Source of the DNA: Zetaproteobacteria bacterium
Lineage (GTDB): Bacteria > Pseudomonadota > Zetaproteobacteria > Mariprofundales > Mariprofundaceae
Assembly: GCA_002753275.1 (NCBI GenBank)
Contig: PEAA01000007.1
Coordinates: 1-64,000 of the forward strand
Direction of reading: 5' to 3'
DNA length: 64,000 bases
Positions 18,737-27,523 of this stretch are shown here, in pieces (position 1 is the stretch's first letter; each line of letters begins with the position of its first letter). The notes below the pieces were generated by a model. It saw only the letters and a list, made by a program, of their open reading frames with translations. It made no database searches and was not told the DNA's origin. Position numbers and translations under genes: made by a program.

Positions 18737-19470
18737 TACAGAAGCAAGTTACTTATGAACGGTTGGATAAATTGTTGTCACGCTTGGGCTATGGTTCGCG
18801 CAACGATGTGCGCTATTGGCTGAAAGAGGGTTGGGTCACGGTGCAGGGGAGTGTGCCCAAATCTCCTTCTGAAAGGGTTGATGTTGACACTGTTGAGATC
18901 GAAGGTGCTCCGCTTGATCATCCGCATGGATTGACGATCATTTATCATAAACCGCTTGGTAGTGTCTGCTCGCATAAAGAGAGTGGCCGATTGGTGTATG
19001 ATGATTTTCCTGCACGCTGGAAAGAGCGTAAGCCTGCCTTCTCCTGTGTGGGGCGTTTGGACAAAGAGACCTCGGGTTTGTTGTTTTTAACCGACGATGG
19101 TCAGCTGAATCATCAGATTACCAGTCCGAAATACCATGTTCCCAAACGGTATGATGTTTATCTTGCTGAAGCGTTGCGTGGCAATGAGGCCGAGCTTTTT
19201 GCCAAGGGAACATTGATGTTGGATGGGGATGATACTCCATGTTTGCCAGCAGAGTTGATCGTCCATGATGCACGCCATGTTGAGGTTGTTTTGCAAGAAG
19301 GGCGTTATCATCAGGTTCGGCGCATGTTTGCAGCTGTAGGCAATCATGTTGAAGGGTTGGCTAGAACCCATGTTGGCGCACTCTCCTTGGCCGATCTTGC
19401 ATTGCCTGCCGGTGGCTATTGCGTGATTGCACCGGAACAGTTGTTGAATGCCATTTTAGGGGTGAAGTAA
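18733..19470 (+). CDS. rsuA: RsuA-family pseudouridine synthase
   Basis: An S4 RNA-binding domain occupies the first 60 residues (YERLDKLLSRLGYGSRND) and is followed by the catalytic domain with the aspartate of GRLDKETSGLLFLT, the pseudouridine synthase signature, and the later YHQVRRMF motif. Size and motifs fit the RsuA enzyme that makes pseudouridine 516 in 16S rRNA, in keeping with its coupling (ATGA overlap) to another 16S rRNA modifier, rsmC. RluE or RluB-type specificity cannot be excluded from motifs alone. Confidence 0.88.
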   Translation: MIQKQVTYERLDKLLSRLGYGSRNDVRYWLKEGWVTVQGSVPKSPSERVDVDTVEIEGAPLDHPHGLTIIYHKPLGSVCSHKESGRLVYDDFPARWKERKPAFSCVGRLDKETSGLLFLTDDGQLNHQITSPKYHVPKRYDVYLAEALRGNEAELFAKGTLMLDGDDTPCLPAELIVHDARHVEVVLQEGRYHQVRRMFAAVGNHVEGLARTHVGALSLADLALPAGGYCVIAPEQLLNAILGVK

Positions 19471-21030
19471 GTGGTTAGAGATATCGATGTTGTTGAAGTT
19501 TTTCCGTGGAATAGAAATTTTGAAACGGGGGTGAAACTGATCGATGCGCAACACCAACAACTGGTTCATTTGTTGAATCAGTTGGGAGCCTATCTTGGGC
19601 AGCAATCGACGACTGCTGAGCTTGACGAGGTTCTGAATAGTTTGGCGGCGTATGCGGAATACCATTTCGAAGCGGAAGAGCAGATTTGGTCAAAAGCATT
19701 TCGTGATGATCCGTGGTTTCTGGCGCATAAACATACCCATGATTCATTTGTCGAAAAAGTTATGCAGTTGAAAGAGGAAGGAGAATCGAAGCCCGTTGCA
19801 TTGGTTTTTGAAGATATTTTGAAATTTCTGAGTCATTGGTTGGCCTTTCATATATTGGACAGTGACAAGCGGATGGCCAAGGTGTTGTACGGGGTTGAAT
19901 CGGGGCTCTTGCTTGAGCAGGCGAAGAAGCAAGCGGATATTGAGATGAGCGGGTCAACACAGGTGTTGGTTGAGACGGTACTTTCGATGTATGATAACCT
20001 CTCTTCGCGCACTTTGGATCTGCTGAGGGAGCGTTCCGAGCGTAAATGGATGGAGGCGCAGTTGCGTGCGCATGAAGCGTTGGAAAAGCGCTTTTCTGAT
20101 GCGGTGATCAACCATGTTCCTGGGTTGATCTATCTTTATGACCACGAGATGCGTTTGGTGCGTTGGAATCAAAAATTTATTGATCTTTCAGGTTTCTCAG
20201 CGCAAGAGCTTGAGCAGAAACCGTTATGGGATCTGTTGCCAGAGGCGTGTCATCACGCGTTGCAAGAGTTGCTCGATCAGCAGGATGAAGAGGGGTATGT
20301 GGAGTTTGAGGCATGCTTGCAGAGTAAGTCGAAGAACTGTTTGCCAGTGCTTTTTACATTCGTTCCATTGATGATTGATGGCCAATCCTACTTCGCAGGT
20401 GTGGGCATCGATATTTCTAAGCAAGCTGTTGCTGAAAAAGAGTCCCAAGAGGCATTGTTGGGTGTGGTCTCTGCGGTGGCAAAATCATTGGAGATTCGCG
20501 ATCCTTATACCGCGGGGCATCAGCAGCGTGTTGCCGAGATTTCCGTTGCTGTAGGTGAAAAAATAGGGCTTAGCGCACATCAATTGGAAGGGCTCCGTTT
20601 GGGCGCCAGTATTCATGATATTGGTAAGTTAGGGATTCCTGCTGAGATGTTGATGAAACCTGCTCGTTTGACGGATTCTGAATATGTGATTATTAAAATG
20701 CATGCACAGACAGGGCGTGAGATTTTAAAAGATATTAAATTTCCGTGGCCGATTGTTCAAATTGTGTCGCAACACCATGAGCGTATGGATGGCTCAGGTT
20801 ACCCCTTGGGATTGGTGGGTGAGGAGATTTTGCTTGAAGCAAGGATTGTGGCGGTATCGGATGTTTTTGAAGCCATCTCATCGCATCGACCCTACCGCGC
20901 GGCACTGGGGGTTGGTAAGGCTATTGAAGAGTTGCAAGAGAATCGCGGGGTGTTGTACGATGCTCAAATCGTTGATATTTTAATCGAATTGGTAGAAGAG
21001 AGCCAATATCCATTCAATGTGGCGGTGTAG
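19471..21030 (+). CDS. Hemerythrin-PAS-HD-GYP protein, candidate oxygen-responsive cyclic di-GMP phosphodiesterase
   Basis: Three modules are readable in 519 residues. Residues 1-135 are a bacteriohemerythrin with the di-iron ligand pattern H...HxxxE...HxxxH...HxxxxD (DAQHQQ, YHFEAEE, HKHTHD, HILDSD). Residues about 205-310 are a PAS domain (GLIYLYDHEMRLVRWNQKF). Residues about 325-515 are an HD-GYP domain with HD at about 382 in SIHDIGKLGIP and HHERMDGSGYP at about 435. Known HD-GYP proteins hydrolyse cyclic di-GMP. It starts with GTG directly after the rsuA stop. The O2-sensing role is inference from the hemerythrin domain. Confidence 0.9.
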   Translation: MVRDIDVVEVFPWNRNFETGVKLIDAQHQQLVHLLNQLGAYLGQQSTTAELDEVLNSLAAYAEYHFEAEEQIWSKAFRDDPWFLAHKHTHDSFVEKVMQLKEEGESKPVALVFEDILKFLSHWLAFHILDSDKRMAKVLYGVESGLLLEQAKKQADIEMSGSTQVLVETVLSMYDNLSSRTLDLLRERSERKWMEAQLRAHEALEKRFSDAVINHVPGLIYLYDHEMRLVRWNQKFIDLSGFSAQELEQKPLWDLLPEACHHALQELLDQQDEEGYVEFEACLQSKSKNCLPVLFTFVPLMIDGQSYFAGVGIDISKQAVAEKESQEALLGVVSAVAKSLEIRDPYTAGHQQRVAEISVAVGEKIGLSAHQLEGLRLGASIHDIGKLGIPAEMLMKPARLTDSEYVIIKMHAQTGREILKDIKFPWPIVQIVSQHHERMDGSGYPLGLVGEEILLEARIVAVSDVFEAISSHRPYRAALGVGKAIEELQENRGVLYDAQIVDILIELVEESQYPFNVAV

Positions 21031-21072
21031 GCTGTCGATTGCCCTTGCGTGGCGATTGTGGAAGATAGGGCG

Positions 21073-22008
21073 ATGATCTGGACTTTTCTTTCGCGTAATT
21101 TGGCCCTGCTTACCGTGGTATGTGCGGTGGCTGCTTATCTCTATCCACCCGCTTTTTTGATTTTTAAAGATCTGTTTTTATGGCTCTTTGCCTTGACGAT
21201 GTTTGCGTTGGGCGTGGTGCTCGATCCTGATGAGGCGAAGATGGCGTTGGGCAAGCCGAAAATGATTGTATTGGGATTATGTACCCAATACACGGTGATG
21301 CCAATATTGGGCTTTATGGCGGCATCCATGATGTTGTTATTAAACCAGCCTCCCGCATTGGCGCTCGGTTTTATTATTGTGGCGTGCGCCCCAGGGGCAA
21401 TGGCGAGCAATGTTGTCACCTATTTGGCAGGTGGCGCTGTTGCCTTTTCGATCGCCATGACCTTGGTTGCCACGATGTTGTCACCGCTTATTACGCCGTT
21501 GCTGGTCGAACTTCTTGGTGGGGCGATTCTTGAGATCCCCTTTGGGGCGATGATGTGGACGATTGTTTGGTCGGTTGTATTGCCGTTGCTTTTGGGGATG
21601 TTTTTGCGCCGTTACTTGGGTGGATGGCAGGAGCGGGCGGAGGATGTTGCTCCAGGGATTGCAGCCCTTTCGATTGTGATTATTTGTGGTTATGCGGTTG
21701 CTGCCAACCATGATCGGATTGCCGATGTTTCCATTTGGCTCTTTTTGTTGGTGGTGGTGCTTAATGGGCTAGGCTATCTGCTGGGTTGGGCAGCAGCAAC
21801 CATGTTTCGTTTTGATCAAGCCCATCGCTTAACGCTGTCGATTGAGGTGGGTATGCAAAATGCGGGCTTGGGAGTGGCATTGGCATTGCAACATTTTGCA
21901 CCAGAAACAGCACTCCCCGGCGCACTGTTTGCGGTGTGGTGTATTTTGACGGCAGCGGCAATGACGCGGGTTTTGTCGCGTAAAAGCACCATGGTTTCGG
22001 CGATTTAA
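21073..22008 (+). CDS. Bile acid:sodium symporter (BASS) family transporter
   Basis: This 311-residue membrane protein has nine or ten hydrophobic helices and the BASS-family motifs: an early FALTMFALGVVLDPDE, a GFIIVACAPGAMASNVVTYLAGG crossing helix and a late IEVGMQNAGLGVALA. Family members co-transport sodium with bile acids, pantoate, pyruvate or other organic anions; the substrate here is unknown. ATG 21073 is preferred over an in-frame codon eight residues upstream because it begins the first helix cleanly. It sits between the HD-GYP protein and a VanZ-like gene on the same strand. Confidence 0.88.
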   Translation: MIWTFLSRNLALLTVVCAVAAYLYPPAFLIFKDLFLWLFALTMFALGVVLDPDEAKMALGKPKMIVLGLCTQYTVMPILGFMAASMMLLLNQPPALALGFIIVACAPGAMASNVVTYLAGGAVAFSIAMTLVATMLSPLITPLLVELLGGAILEIPFGAMMWTIVWSVVLPLLLGMFLRRYLGGWQERAEDVAPGIAALSIVIICGYAVAANHDRIADVSIWLFLLVVVLNGLGYLLGWAAATMFRFDQAHRLTLSIEVGMQNAGLGVALALQHFAPETALPGALFAVWCILTAAAMTRVLSRKSTMVSAI

Positions 22009-22009
22009 G

Positions 22010-22387
22010 TTGTTTGTATCGCGAATCTACGCGTTGGGATTATTGCTCTACTGTGGCTTGATTTTTACGCTCTCAGCACAATCGACGGTGCCAATGCCTC
22101 ATGTGTTTTCAGGTGAAGATAAGGTTGTGCATGCCTCTGCTTATGCGGCGATGGCATGGTTGGCATGGCATGCGTTGCGTGCGCATATTGTTACGCGAAC
22201 CATGTTGCTGGGAGTGGCTTGGTTGTTTTGTCTGCTCTATGGATTGAGTGATGAGTGGCACCAATCGTTTGTGCCGGGGCGCGATGCCGATATTTGGGAT
22301 TGGGTTGCAGATAGTACGGGAGCGTTGATGATGGTGTGCCTGCTATTTTTGTATCAACGCCGCCGTGACGGTGGTTCCTTCATTTAA
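22010..22387 (+). CDS. VanZ-like small membrane protein
   Basis: The 125-residue protein has four predicted helices and the VanZ signature: a DKVVHASAYA helix and the later GLSDEWHQSFVPGRDADIWDWVADSTGA block. The family's biochemical role is unknown outside glycopeptide resistance clusters, and there is no van cluster here, so no resistance function is implied. The start appears to be TTG at 22010, one base after the previous stop; no ATG or GTG fits, so translation is probably coupled. Confidence 0.8.
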   Translation: MFVSRIYALGLLLYCGLIFTLSAQSTVPMPHVFSGEDKVVHASAYAAMAWLAWHALRAHIVTRTMLLGVAWLFCLLYGLSDEWHQSFVPGRDADIWDWVADSTGALMMVCLLFLYQRRRDGGSFI

Positions 22388-22403
22388 ATTTCGATGCTGA
22401 CGG

Positions 22404-23555
22404 TTAACGCTGATCGATTGGGATGTAGGCTTGTTTACTTTTCCCTGTATAGATCTGTGTAGGTCGATAGATTCGGTTGTTGCTCAACTGCTCTTTCCAG
22501 TGTGCCAACCAACCTGAGACGCGTGCAATGGCGAAAATGGGTGTGAATAGATCACTGGGAATCCCCAGTTTTCGATAAACAATGCCTGAGTAGAAGTCGA
22601 CATTGGGGCAAACACCTTTGGCACCAAGCGAAAGTTGAGAGAGGGTTTCAATCTCTTTGGCAATCTCATAAGTGGGGTCTGCACCAAACTTTTCTGTTAA
22701 ATCCGTATAGAGTTTTTGTAGTAGGGTGGCACGGGGATCTTTGGTTTTATAAACACGGTGCCCAAGGCCTGCAATCTTGGCTTTGCGTTGAAGTTTGTCG
22801 TTGAGGTAAGACTCAACACGATCAACCGATCCGATCTCATCAAGCATCTTGAGCACATCTTCATTGGCACCGCCATGCAAGGGGCCTGAGAGGGCTCCGA
22901 TGGCGGCGCTGATGGCGGTATAGGCATCAGCTTGCGTTGAGGCGGTGACCAGTGTGGAGAAAGTGCTGGCATTGATGGTGTGCTCGGCATGCACAATAAA
23001 GGCAACATCCATAATGCGTTCAGCAAGCGGATCGGGCACATCACCGGTCAGCATGTAAAGAAAATTGGCCGCATGCGAGAGATCATCGCGGGGCTGAATG
23101 GGGTCATCACCATTGCGCATGCGCGCGTGGGCTGCCACGAGCGTAGGCAATTTGGCGATCAGTTGACGGCCTACATCACGAATCTGCTCTTCGCTCAGTT
23201 TTCCATCGGTTGGAAGGGGGTAAAACATGCCAAGGACGGCGACGCATGCCTGCAGTGCATCCATGGGATGCGCAGATTCAGGGAAGCATTTCATGATGTC
23301 ACGAATACGAAATTTGATACGACGATGTTTACGCAGATCGCCATCGAAAATATCCATCTCGGCTTGCGAGGGTAAATAGCCATTGAGCAGTAAAAAAGAG
23401 GTCTCTTCAAAGGAGGAGTGGATCGCCAACTGTTCAATGTCAATGCCGCGATATTCAAGATATCCAATGGTGCCATCGACCGATGAAATTGAGGATTCAG
23501 TCACGGGAATGCCCGCTAAACCTGGTGAGTAGCAATGGATGTTTGTGTTAGCCAT
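22404..23555 (-). CDS. gltA: Citrate synthase (short type)
   Basis: The 383-residue enzyme joins oxaloacetate and acetyl-CoA at entry to the TCA cycle. The catalytic residues lie in SGPLHGGANE, GLGHRVYKTKDPRA and the C-terminal CPNVDFYSG with its aspartate. The length and the N-terminal GLAGIPVTESSIS(S)VDG...YRGIDI are typical of the short dimeric citrate/2-methylcitrate synthase type found in many bacteria. Absence of a prpB/prpD neighbour favours the citrate synthase role. Start ATG 23555 is supported by AGGAG six bases upstream; an in-frame ATG at 23627 is too far out. Confidence 0.93.
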   Translation of the reverse strand: MANTNIHCYSPGLAGIPVTESSISSVDGTIGYLEYRGIDIEQLAIHSSFEETSFLLLNGYLPSQAEMDIFDGDLRKHRRIKFRIRDIMKCFPESAHPMDALQACVAVLGMFYPLPTDGKLSEEQIRDVGRQLIAKLPTLVAAHARMRNGDDPIQPRDDLSHAANFLYMLTGDVPDPLAERIMDVAFIVHAEHTINASTFSTLVTASTQADAYTAISAAIGALSGPLHGGANEDVLKMLDEIGSVDRVESYLNDKLQRKAKIAGLGHRVYKTKDPRATLLQKLYTDLTEKFGADPTYEIAKEIETLSQLSLGAKGVCPNVDFYSGIVYRKLGIPSDLFTPIFAIARVSGWLAHWKEQLSNNRIYRPTQIYTGKSKQAYIPIDQR

Positions 23556-23664
23556 GATTGCTCCTTTGTGTAGGATTGCCAGCATTATAGCATGCATACT
23601 GTTCGATGAAAGGATTTGTGCGGGCAATGTGTAGATCTGTATGTCGTTTTTGGGGAGTCGTGCG

Positions 23665-24663
23665 ATGTTGGGGCAAATGAAAAAAATGGTTCATTGGATG
23701 ATGATGGTTGCGGTTTCGCTTGTTTTGGCGGCATGTCAAAATCAAGATGAAAAGCCCTCCGTGGTGGTATCGACACAAAAGTCGGAGGTGAATATTGGCC
23801 GTTTGATTTGTGGTGGTCACTTGCCGTTGGCTGTGGTTGAGTCAATGTATCAAGACGATCTACCCTTTCATCTTCGTACTGTGCAAAATCATAGCTGGGA
23901 TGATGTGGTGCAAGATATGAAATCGGGCAAGTTGGCGGGTACTTTCATCCTTTCCCCACTGGCAATGAATTTGATCAAAGAGGGGTTGCCGGCCAAGATT
24001 GTTTTGATGGGCGATCGTAATGGCAATGGCTTTGTGTTGAGTAAAAAGTATCATGCCATTGCCAATTTGGCGGAGCAACCTGTCATTATCGCCGTGCCAC
24101 ATCTCTATTCGCAGCATCATGTGTTGGCTGTGATGGCGCTTAAACAGGCGGGTGTTCCTTTAAGTAAGGTGACGATTCTACCTATGCCTCCACGCGATAT
24201 GGTCAACTCGCTAAGCCGAGGGGAGATCGATGGTTTTGTGGTAGGCGAGCCTGAGGGAAACCGTTCGATTTCAGTTGATGTTGGGTGGATGGCGACAATT
24301 TCTCCGATGATTTGGTCCAACCACATGGACCATGTTTTTATTGCATCGGATGCCTTTATTGAAGAACACCCGGAACAGTTGCAGGCGTTGGTTCAAGCAC
24401 TTCTGAAAGCAGGTGCTTTTATTGAAGAACATCCGCATGAAGCAGCCAAAATGGGCGAGGATTATACCGGGGCAAAAGCCGATGTTTTTGAACAAGTATT
24501 AAGTGATCCGCCAGATTGGATTCGTTATGATGACATGGTTCCAACCGCTACAGACTTGCGCGATATGGCTGAAAAGTTGGTTGAAATGGGGCTTTGGGAT
24601 GAGGTGCCCGCTGATTTGGCGCGTTACGCGGATCTACGCTTCGTGCAAGCGGTCGGGAAATAG
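23665..24663 (+). CDS. NMT1/NrtA-like periplasmic binding lipoprotein without a transporter
   Basis: The protein (about 332 residues) begins with a lipoprotein signal whose lipobox LAAC puts the lipidated cysteine near residue 24. The mature part resembles the nitrate/sulfonate/taurine-binding family: a GHLPLAVVESMYQDD start, DMKSGKLAGTFILSPLAMNLIKEG, and VGEPEGN, in the place of the usual VGEPW-like motif. No ABC permease or ATPase gene is near; the next two genes are a histidine kinase and a kinase/response regulator. A role as the ligand-sensing partner of that kinase is inference. Start 23665 has GGGGAG eight bases upstream. Confidence 0.82.
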   Translation: MLGQMKKMVHWMMMVAVSLVLAACQNQDEKPSVVVSTQKSEVNIGRLICGGHLPLAVVESMYQDDLPFHLRTVQNHSWDDVVQDMKSGKLAGTFILSPLAMNLIKEGLPAKIVLMGDRNGNGFVLSKKYHAIANLAEQPVIIAVPHLYSQHHVLAVMALKQAGVPLSKVTILPMPPRDMVNSLSRGEIDGFVVGEPEGNRSISVDVGWMATISPMIWSNHMDHVFIASDAFIEEHPEQLQALVQALLKAGAFIEEHPHEAAKMGEDYTGAKADVFEQVLSDPPDWIRYDDMVPTATDLRDMAEKLVEMGLWDEVPADLARYADLRFVQAVGK

Positions 24664-24703
24664 GCGATCGATTCAATGATGTTTGATCTGTAGGGGATGT
24701 TTT

Positions 24704-27523
24704 ATGCATGCAGGTTGGTTTGATCAGCGAACCTACTCTTTAAAAACGATATGGTTAATGTTCCTCGGTATCGTTTTTTTGCTACCCTCATCGCTGGGGG
24801 CGATTTGGGTCTATCAACACTTTTCTGACAAGGTGCTTGATGAGGTGTTGATGCGTGAAAAGATTTTTCACCATCGTATTGTCGATGTACTTAATGAGGA
24901 GTCTCGGCGTATGGTGTCGCAATTGCAGTCACATGCCGAGCGGCTGAGTTTTGGCCTTGATTCAGGCTCCTCTTTTGAAGCGTTGCGTTGGAAAATCCGT
25001 GACTGGACTGGTAGTGAGCCTTCCATGATCAAACTTTATATCTATCGCACGGATACCCAGACGATGGAAATATTGGCAGAGCATGGCTTTAGCCAAGTTG
25101 TTAAGGGTAGCAGCCCCGCGGTGATTGTGCCGCAACATGGCCGGCTCTTTGTCGGCACGCCGTATGTGGAAGAGGATGGACATTACCATTTTGTTTTGAG
25201 TGTTCCATTGACGCCTGCAAAAGTGGGTGAACAACGGGATGTGTTGATCGCGGTGTATGATATCGCACGCTTGCAAAAGTATGTGCTACATCAATTGGAA
25301 CGAAGCCGTCGCGAAGAACATAACGCTACAGATTTCTTTTGGGTCGATAACCGCGGAACCCTATTGTTTGATGCCGGTGATTATTCCCATGGGGCAATGA
25401 TGACCCATCTTCCTATTGTGCGCCGATTGCTTGCTGAAGAGCAGTGGTATACCAAGGAACAATATCAAGGGGTTGAACGGGGTGCTGTGTATGGTGTCGC
25501 GAGCCATGCAGAGCCTTTGCAGTGGGGCATAATCTCTGAAGTGTCTGTGCAAAAGATTGAGGATTTGGTTGATCAGGAGCTCTATCCTGTTGTTGCCATT
25601 CTAGCATTGGTGATGTTGATGATGACGCTTGTGGGGATCTGGGCGTTACGAAAAATGTTGCAACCAGTCTACCACTTGATGCAAGCAAGCAATAAAATGG
25701 CCAGTGGTGAATTTCAAGTGGAGATGTATGGTTCCCATATTGCTGAATTGCATCAGCTTGAGATCGATTTTGTTCGTATGTCTGCAATGGTGGCGATGCG
25801 CGATCAGCAGTTGGAGAAGGAGCGGGATCAACTGATCCTTGCTAATGAATATATGGATACGGTCTTTGATGCGATGTCCGATGCGGTGTTTGTGGTTGAT
25901 AAAAAAATGGCCATTAATGGCTTGAATCGTTATGCCAGTCGGCGGTTTGGTTATGCTGAAGATCAGTTGCAGGGCAAGTCGATTATCTCACTGCTCGAAG
26001 GGGAGACGAGTACAGAAGTTCTCTTTCGTAGCTCATCCTTTGTCGATCTTTCGCGCCATCTTCAAACGGTGATTGATTCAAAAGAACACGATTTTTGGCG
26101 CTTGCTTGATCATGCCCACCTTGCTTGCATGGTCGTGAATGAACAGGGTGATATCATCTATTCCAATGCAATGTTGGGTGAGCGGCTTGGTTATCGCTCC
26201 AGAGAACTTTTGGGTAAAGGTGTGGAGGTGCTATTGCCTGCATCCATGCGCAAGAGTCATGTGTGTTTTCGAGAACAGTTTATGTTGGAAAGCAAGGGCC
26301 GGGTTATGGGCAGAATGGACAGCCCTTTAAGTGCTTGTCATAAAACGGGTCTGTCGTTGGATGTTTGTGTCGGCTTATCCAAACTGGTGATGGGGAGACG
26401 CGAATTTGTTTTAAGTACGCTCTATTTCCCCGAGATTGATCCCGATTGGTTTTTGATTCAGTTGACAGAGTTTGGCGCACTGTTTTTTGAGGAGAAACCG
26501 GTGGTTGATTTGATGATGGTTACGGAGGATCAGAGTCGTGTTCCTGTGTTGATTTCGCCCTCGTTGATTTATAAAAATGGTGAAATTGATGGGGCTGTGT
26601 TGATTGCCAAAGATGTGACGGATCAAAAAAAAGCGATTGATCGGGCTCGAATGTTAGCAGCTGATGCGGCCTATAAATCGGGTGTGGCAGAAATTTCGAC
26701 AACGGTATTACATAATATTGGCAATGCGGTGAACAATCTGTCGCACCGTATTCAGTCTCTGGAGGAGGTCTCTCCTGAGTTGGAAAATTTATCGGTGATT
26801 CTTGATGGCCTTGCGCTACGCATGCAGGCGTTGCAAGAGGCATCGATGCCGTTATCGCAGCAACTTTGGGGGCAACAATGGCAGCAGGATTTGATGGTGT
26901 TGACACGCCTGCCTCAGGTGCTGCGTGATATGGCAGATAGCGATGTTAGAGTCAATTTGAGTGATATTGCACATCATGTCGATCACATTAAGGAGATTAT
27001 TCAGGCGCAACAATCGATGATGGCCGGTGAAAAAGTGTATATGGAAGCACTTGATATGGCCGCAGTTGTTGAAGAGTGCTTGCAGTTTAATGCATTGTCG
27101 TTGCGTAAACGAAATATCACGGTATTGCTACGCAACGAGCTGGCACACCCCATTGTGTTGGAATTGCCAAAAGTCGCGTTGTTGCAAGCCTTTGGTAATC
27201 TGGTGAAAAATGGTTGGGAAGCCATTGAGACGCGTTCAGATTGGGGAAGTGAGGAGTGTACTGGGAAGATGCGTGTGCATTTACGCTTGTTGGCCAATCC
27301 ACGCCGGCTTGAGGTTGAATTTGTTGATAATGGCGTGGGCATAGAGGCGGAGCGTTTAACGAAGATTTTCTCTTTCGGTGAATCAGATAAGTTGCGTGGC
27401 TCAGGTTTTGGATTACATTCGGTTGCGCTGTTTTGTCAGTCTATCCATGCGCATGTTGAAGCGCGTAGCGAAGGTTTGGGATTTGGGACATCGATGGTGA
27501 TCCAGTTTCCTTTGGAGGGGTAA
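24704..27523 (+). CDS. Membrane sensor histidine kinase with periplasmic domain, HAMP and tandem PAS
   Basis: A 939-residue kinase. One helix near 16-40 and a second near 295-315 enclose a periplasmic sensor domain (Cache-like). HAMP follows, then PAS domains near 380-450 and 460-560 plus a further PAS-like segment, a dimerisation helix with the candidate phospho-histidine near 669 in VLHNIGNAVNN, and a HATPase domain with NLVKNGWEA (N box), DNGVGI and GSGFGLHS at the end. There is no receiver. Its stop overlaps the ATG of the next gene by one base, so the pair is probably co-translated. ATG 24704 is preceded by TAGGGGAT. Confidence 0.9.
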   Translation: MHAGWFDQRTYSLKTIWLMFLGIVFLLPSSLGAIWVYQHFSDKVLDEVLMREKIFHHRIVDVLNEESRRMVSQLQSHAERLSFGLDSGSSFEALRWKIRDWTGSEPSMIKLYIYRTDTQTMEILAEHGFSQVVKGSSPAVIVPQHGRLFVGTPYVEEDGHYHFVLSVPLTPAKVGEQRDVLIAVYDIARLQKYVLHQLERSRREEHNATDFFWVDNRGTLLFDAGDYSHGAMMTHLPIVRRLLAEEQWYTKEQYQGVERGAVYGVASHAEPLQWGIISEVSVQKIEDLVDQELYPVVAILALVMLMMTLVGIWALRKMLQPVYHLMQASNKMASGEFQVEMYGSHIAELHQLEIDFVRMSAMVAMRDQQLEKERDQLILANEYMDTVFDAMSDAVFVVDKKMAINGLNRYASRRFGYAEDQLQGKSIISLLEGETSTEVLFRSSSFVDLSRHLQTVIDSKEHDFWRLLDHAHLACMVVNEQGDIIYSNAMLGERLGYRSRELLGKGVEVLLPASMRKSHVCFREQFMLESKGRVMGRMDSPLSACHKTGLSLDVCVGLSKLVMGRREFVLSTLYFPEIDPDWFLIQLTEFGALFFEEKPVVDLMMVTEDQSRVPVLISPSLIYKNGEIDGAVLIAKDVTDQKKAIDRARMLAADAAYKSGVAEISTTVLHNIGNAVNNLSHRIQSLEEVSPELENLSVILDGLALRMQALQEASMPLSQQLWGQQWQQDLMVLTRLPQVLRDMADSDVRVNLSDIAHHVDHIKEIIQAQQSMMAGEKVYMEALDMAAVVEECLQFNALSLRKRNITVLLRNELAHPIVLELPKVALLQAFGNLVKNGWEAIETRSDWGSEECTGKMRVHLRLLANPRRLEVEFVDNGVGIEAERLTKIFSFGESDKLRGSGFGLHSVALFCQSIHAHVEARSEGLGFGTSMVIQFPLEG

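Noticed and set aside
22010-22387. VanZ-like gene as an antibiotic resistance determinant
   Set aside because: There is no vanA/vanH/vanX or regulator pair nearby, and VanZ-like proteins are widespread with no such role.
23665-24663. The binding lipoprotein as part of a nitrate or sulfonate ABC importer
   Set aside because: No permease or ATPase gene lies within reach on either side; both neighbours downstream are kinases.
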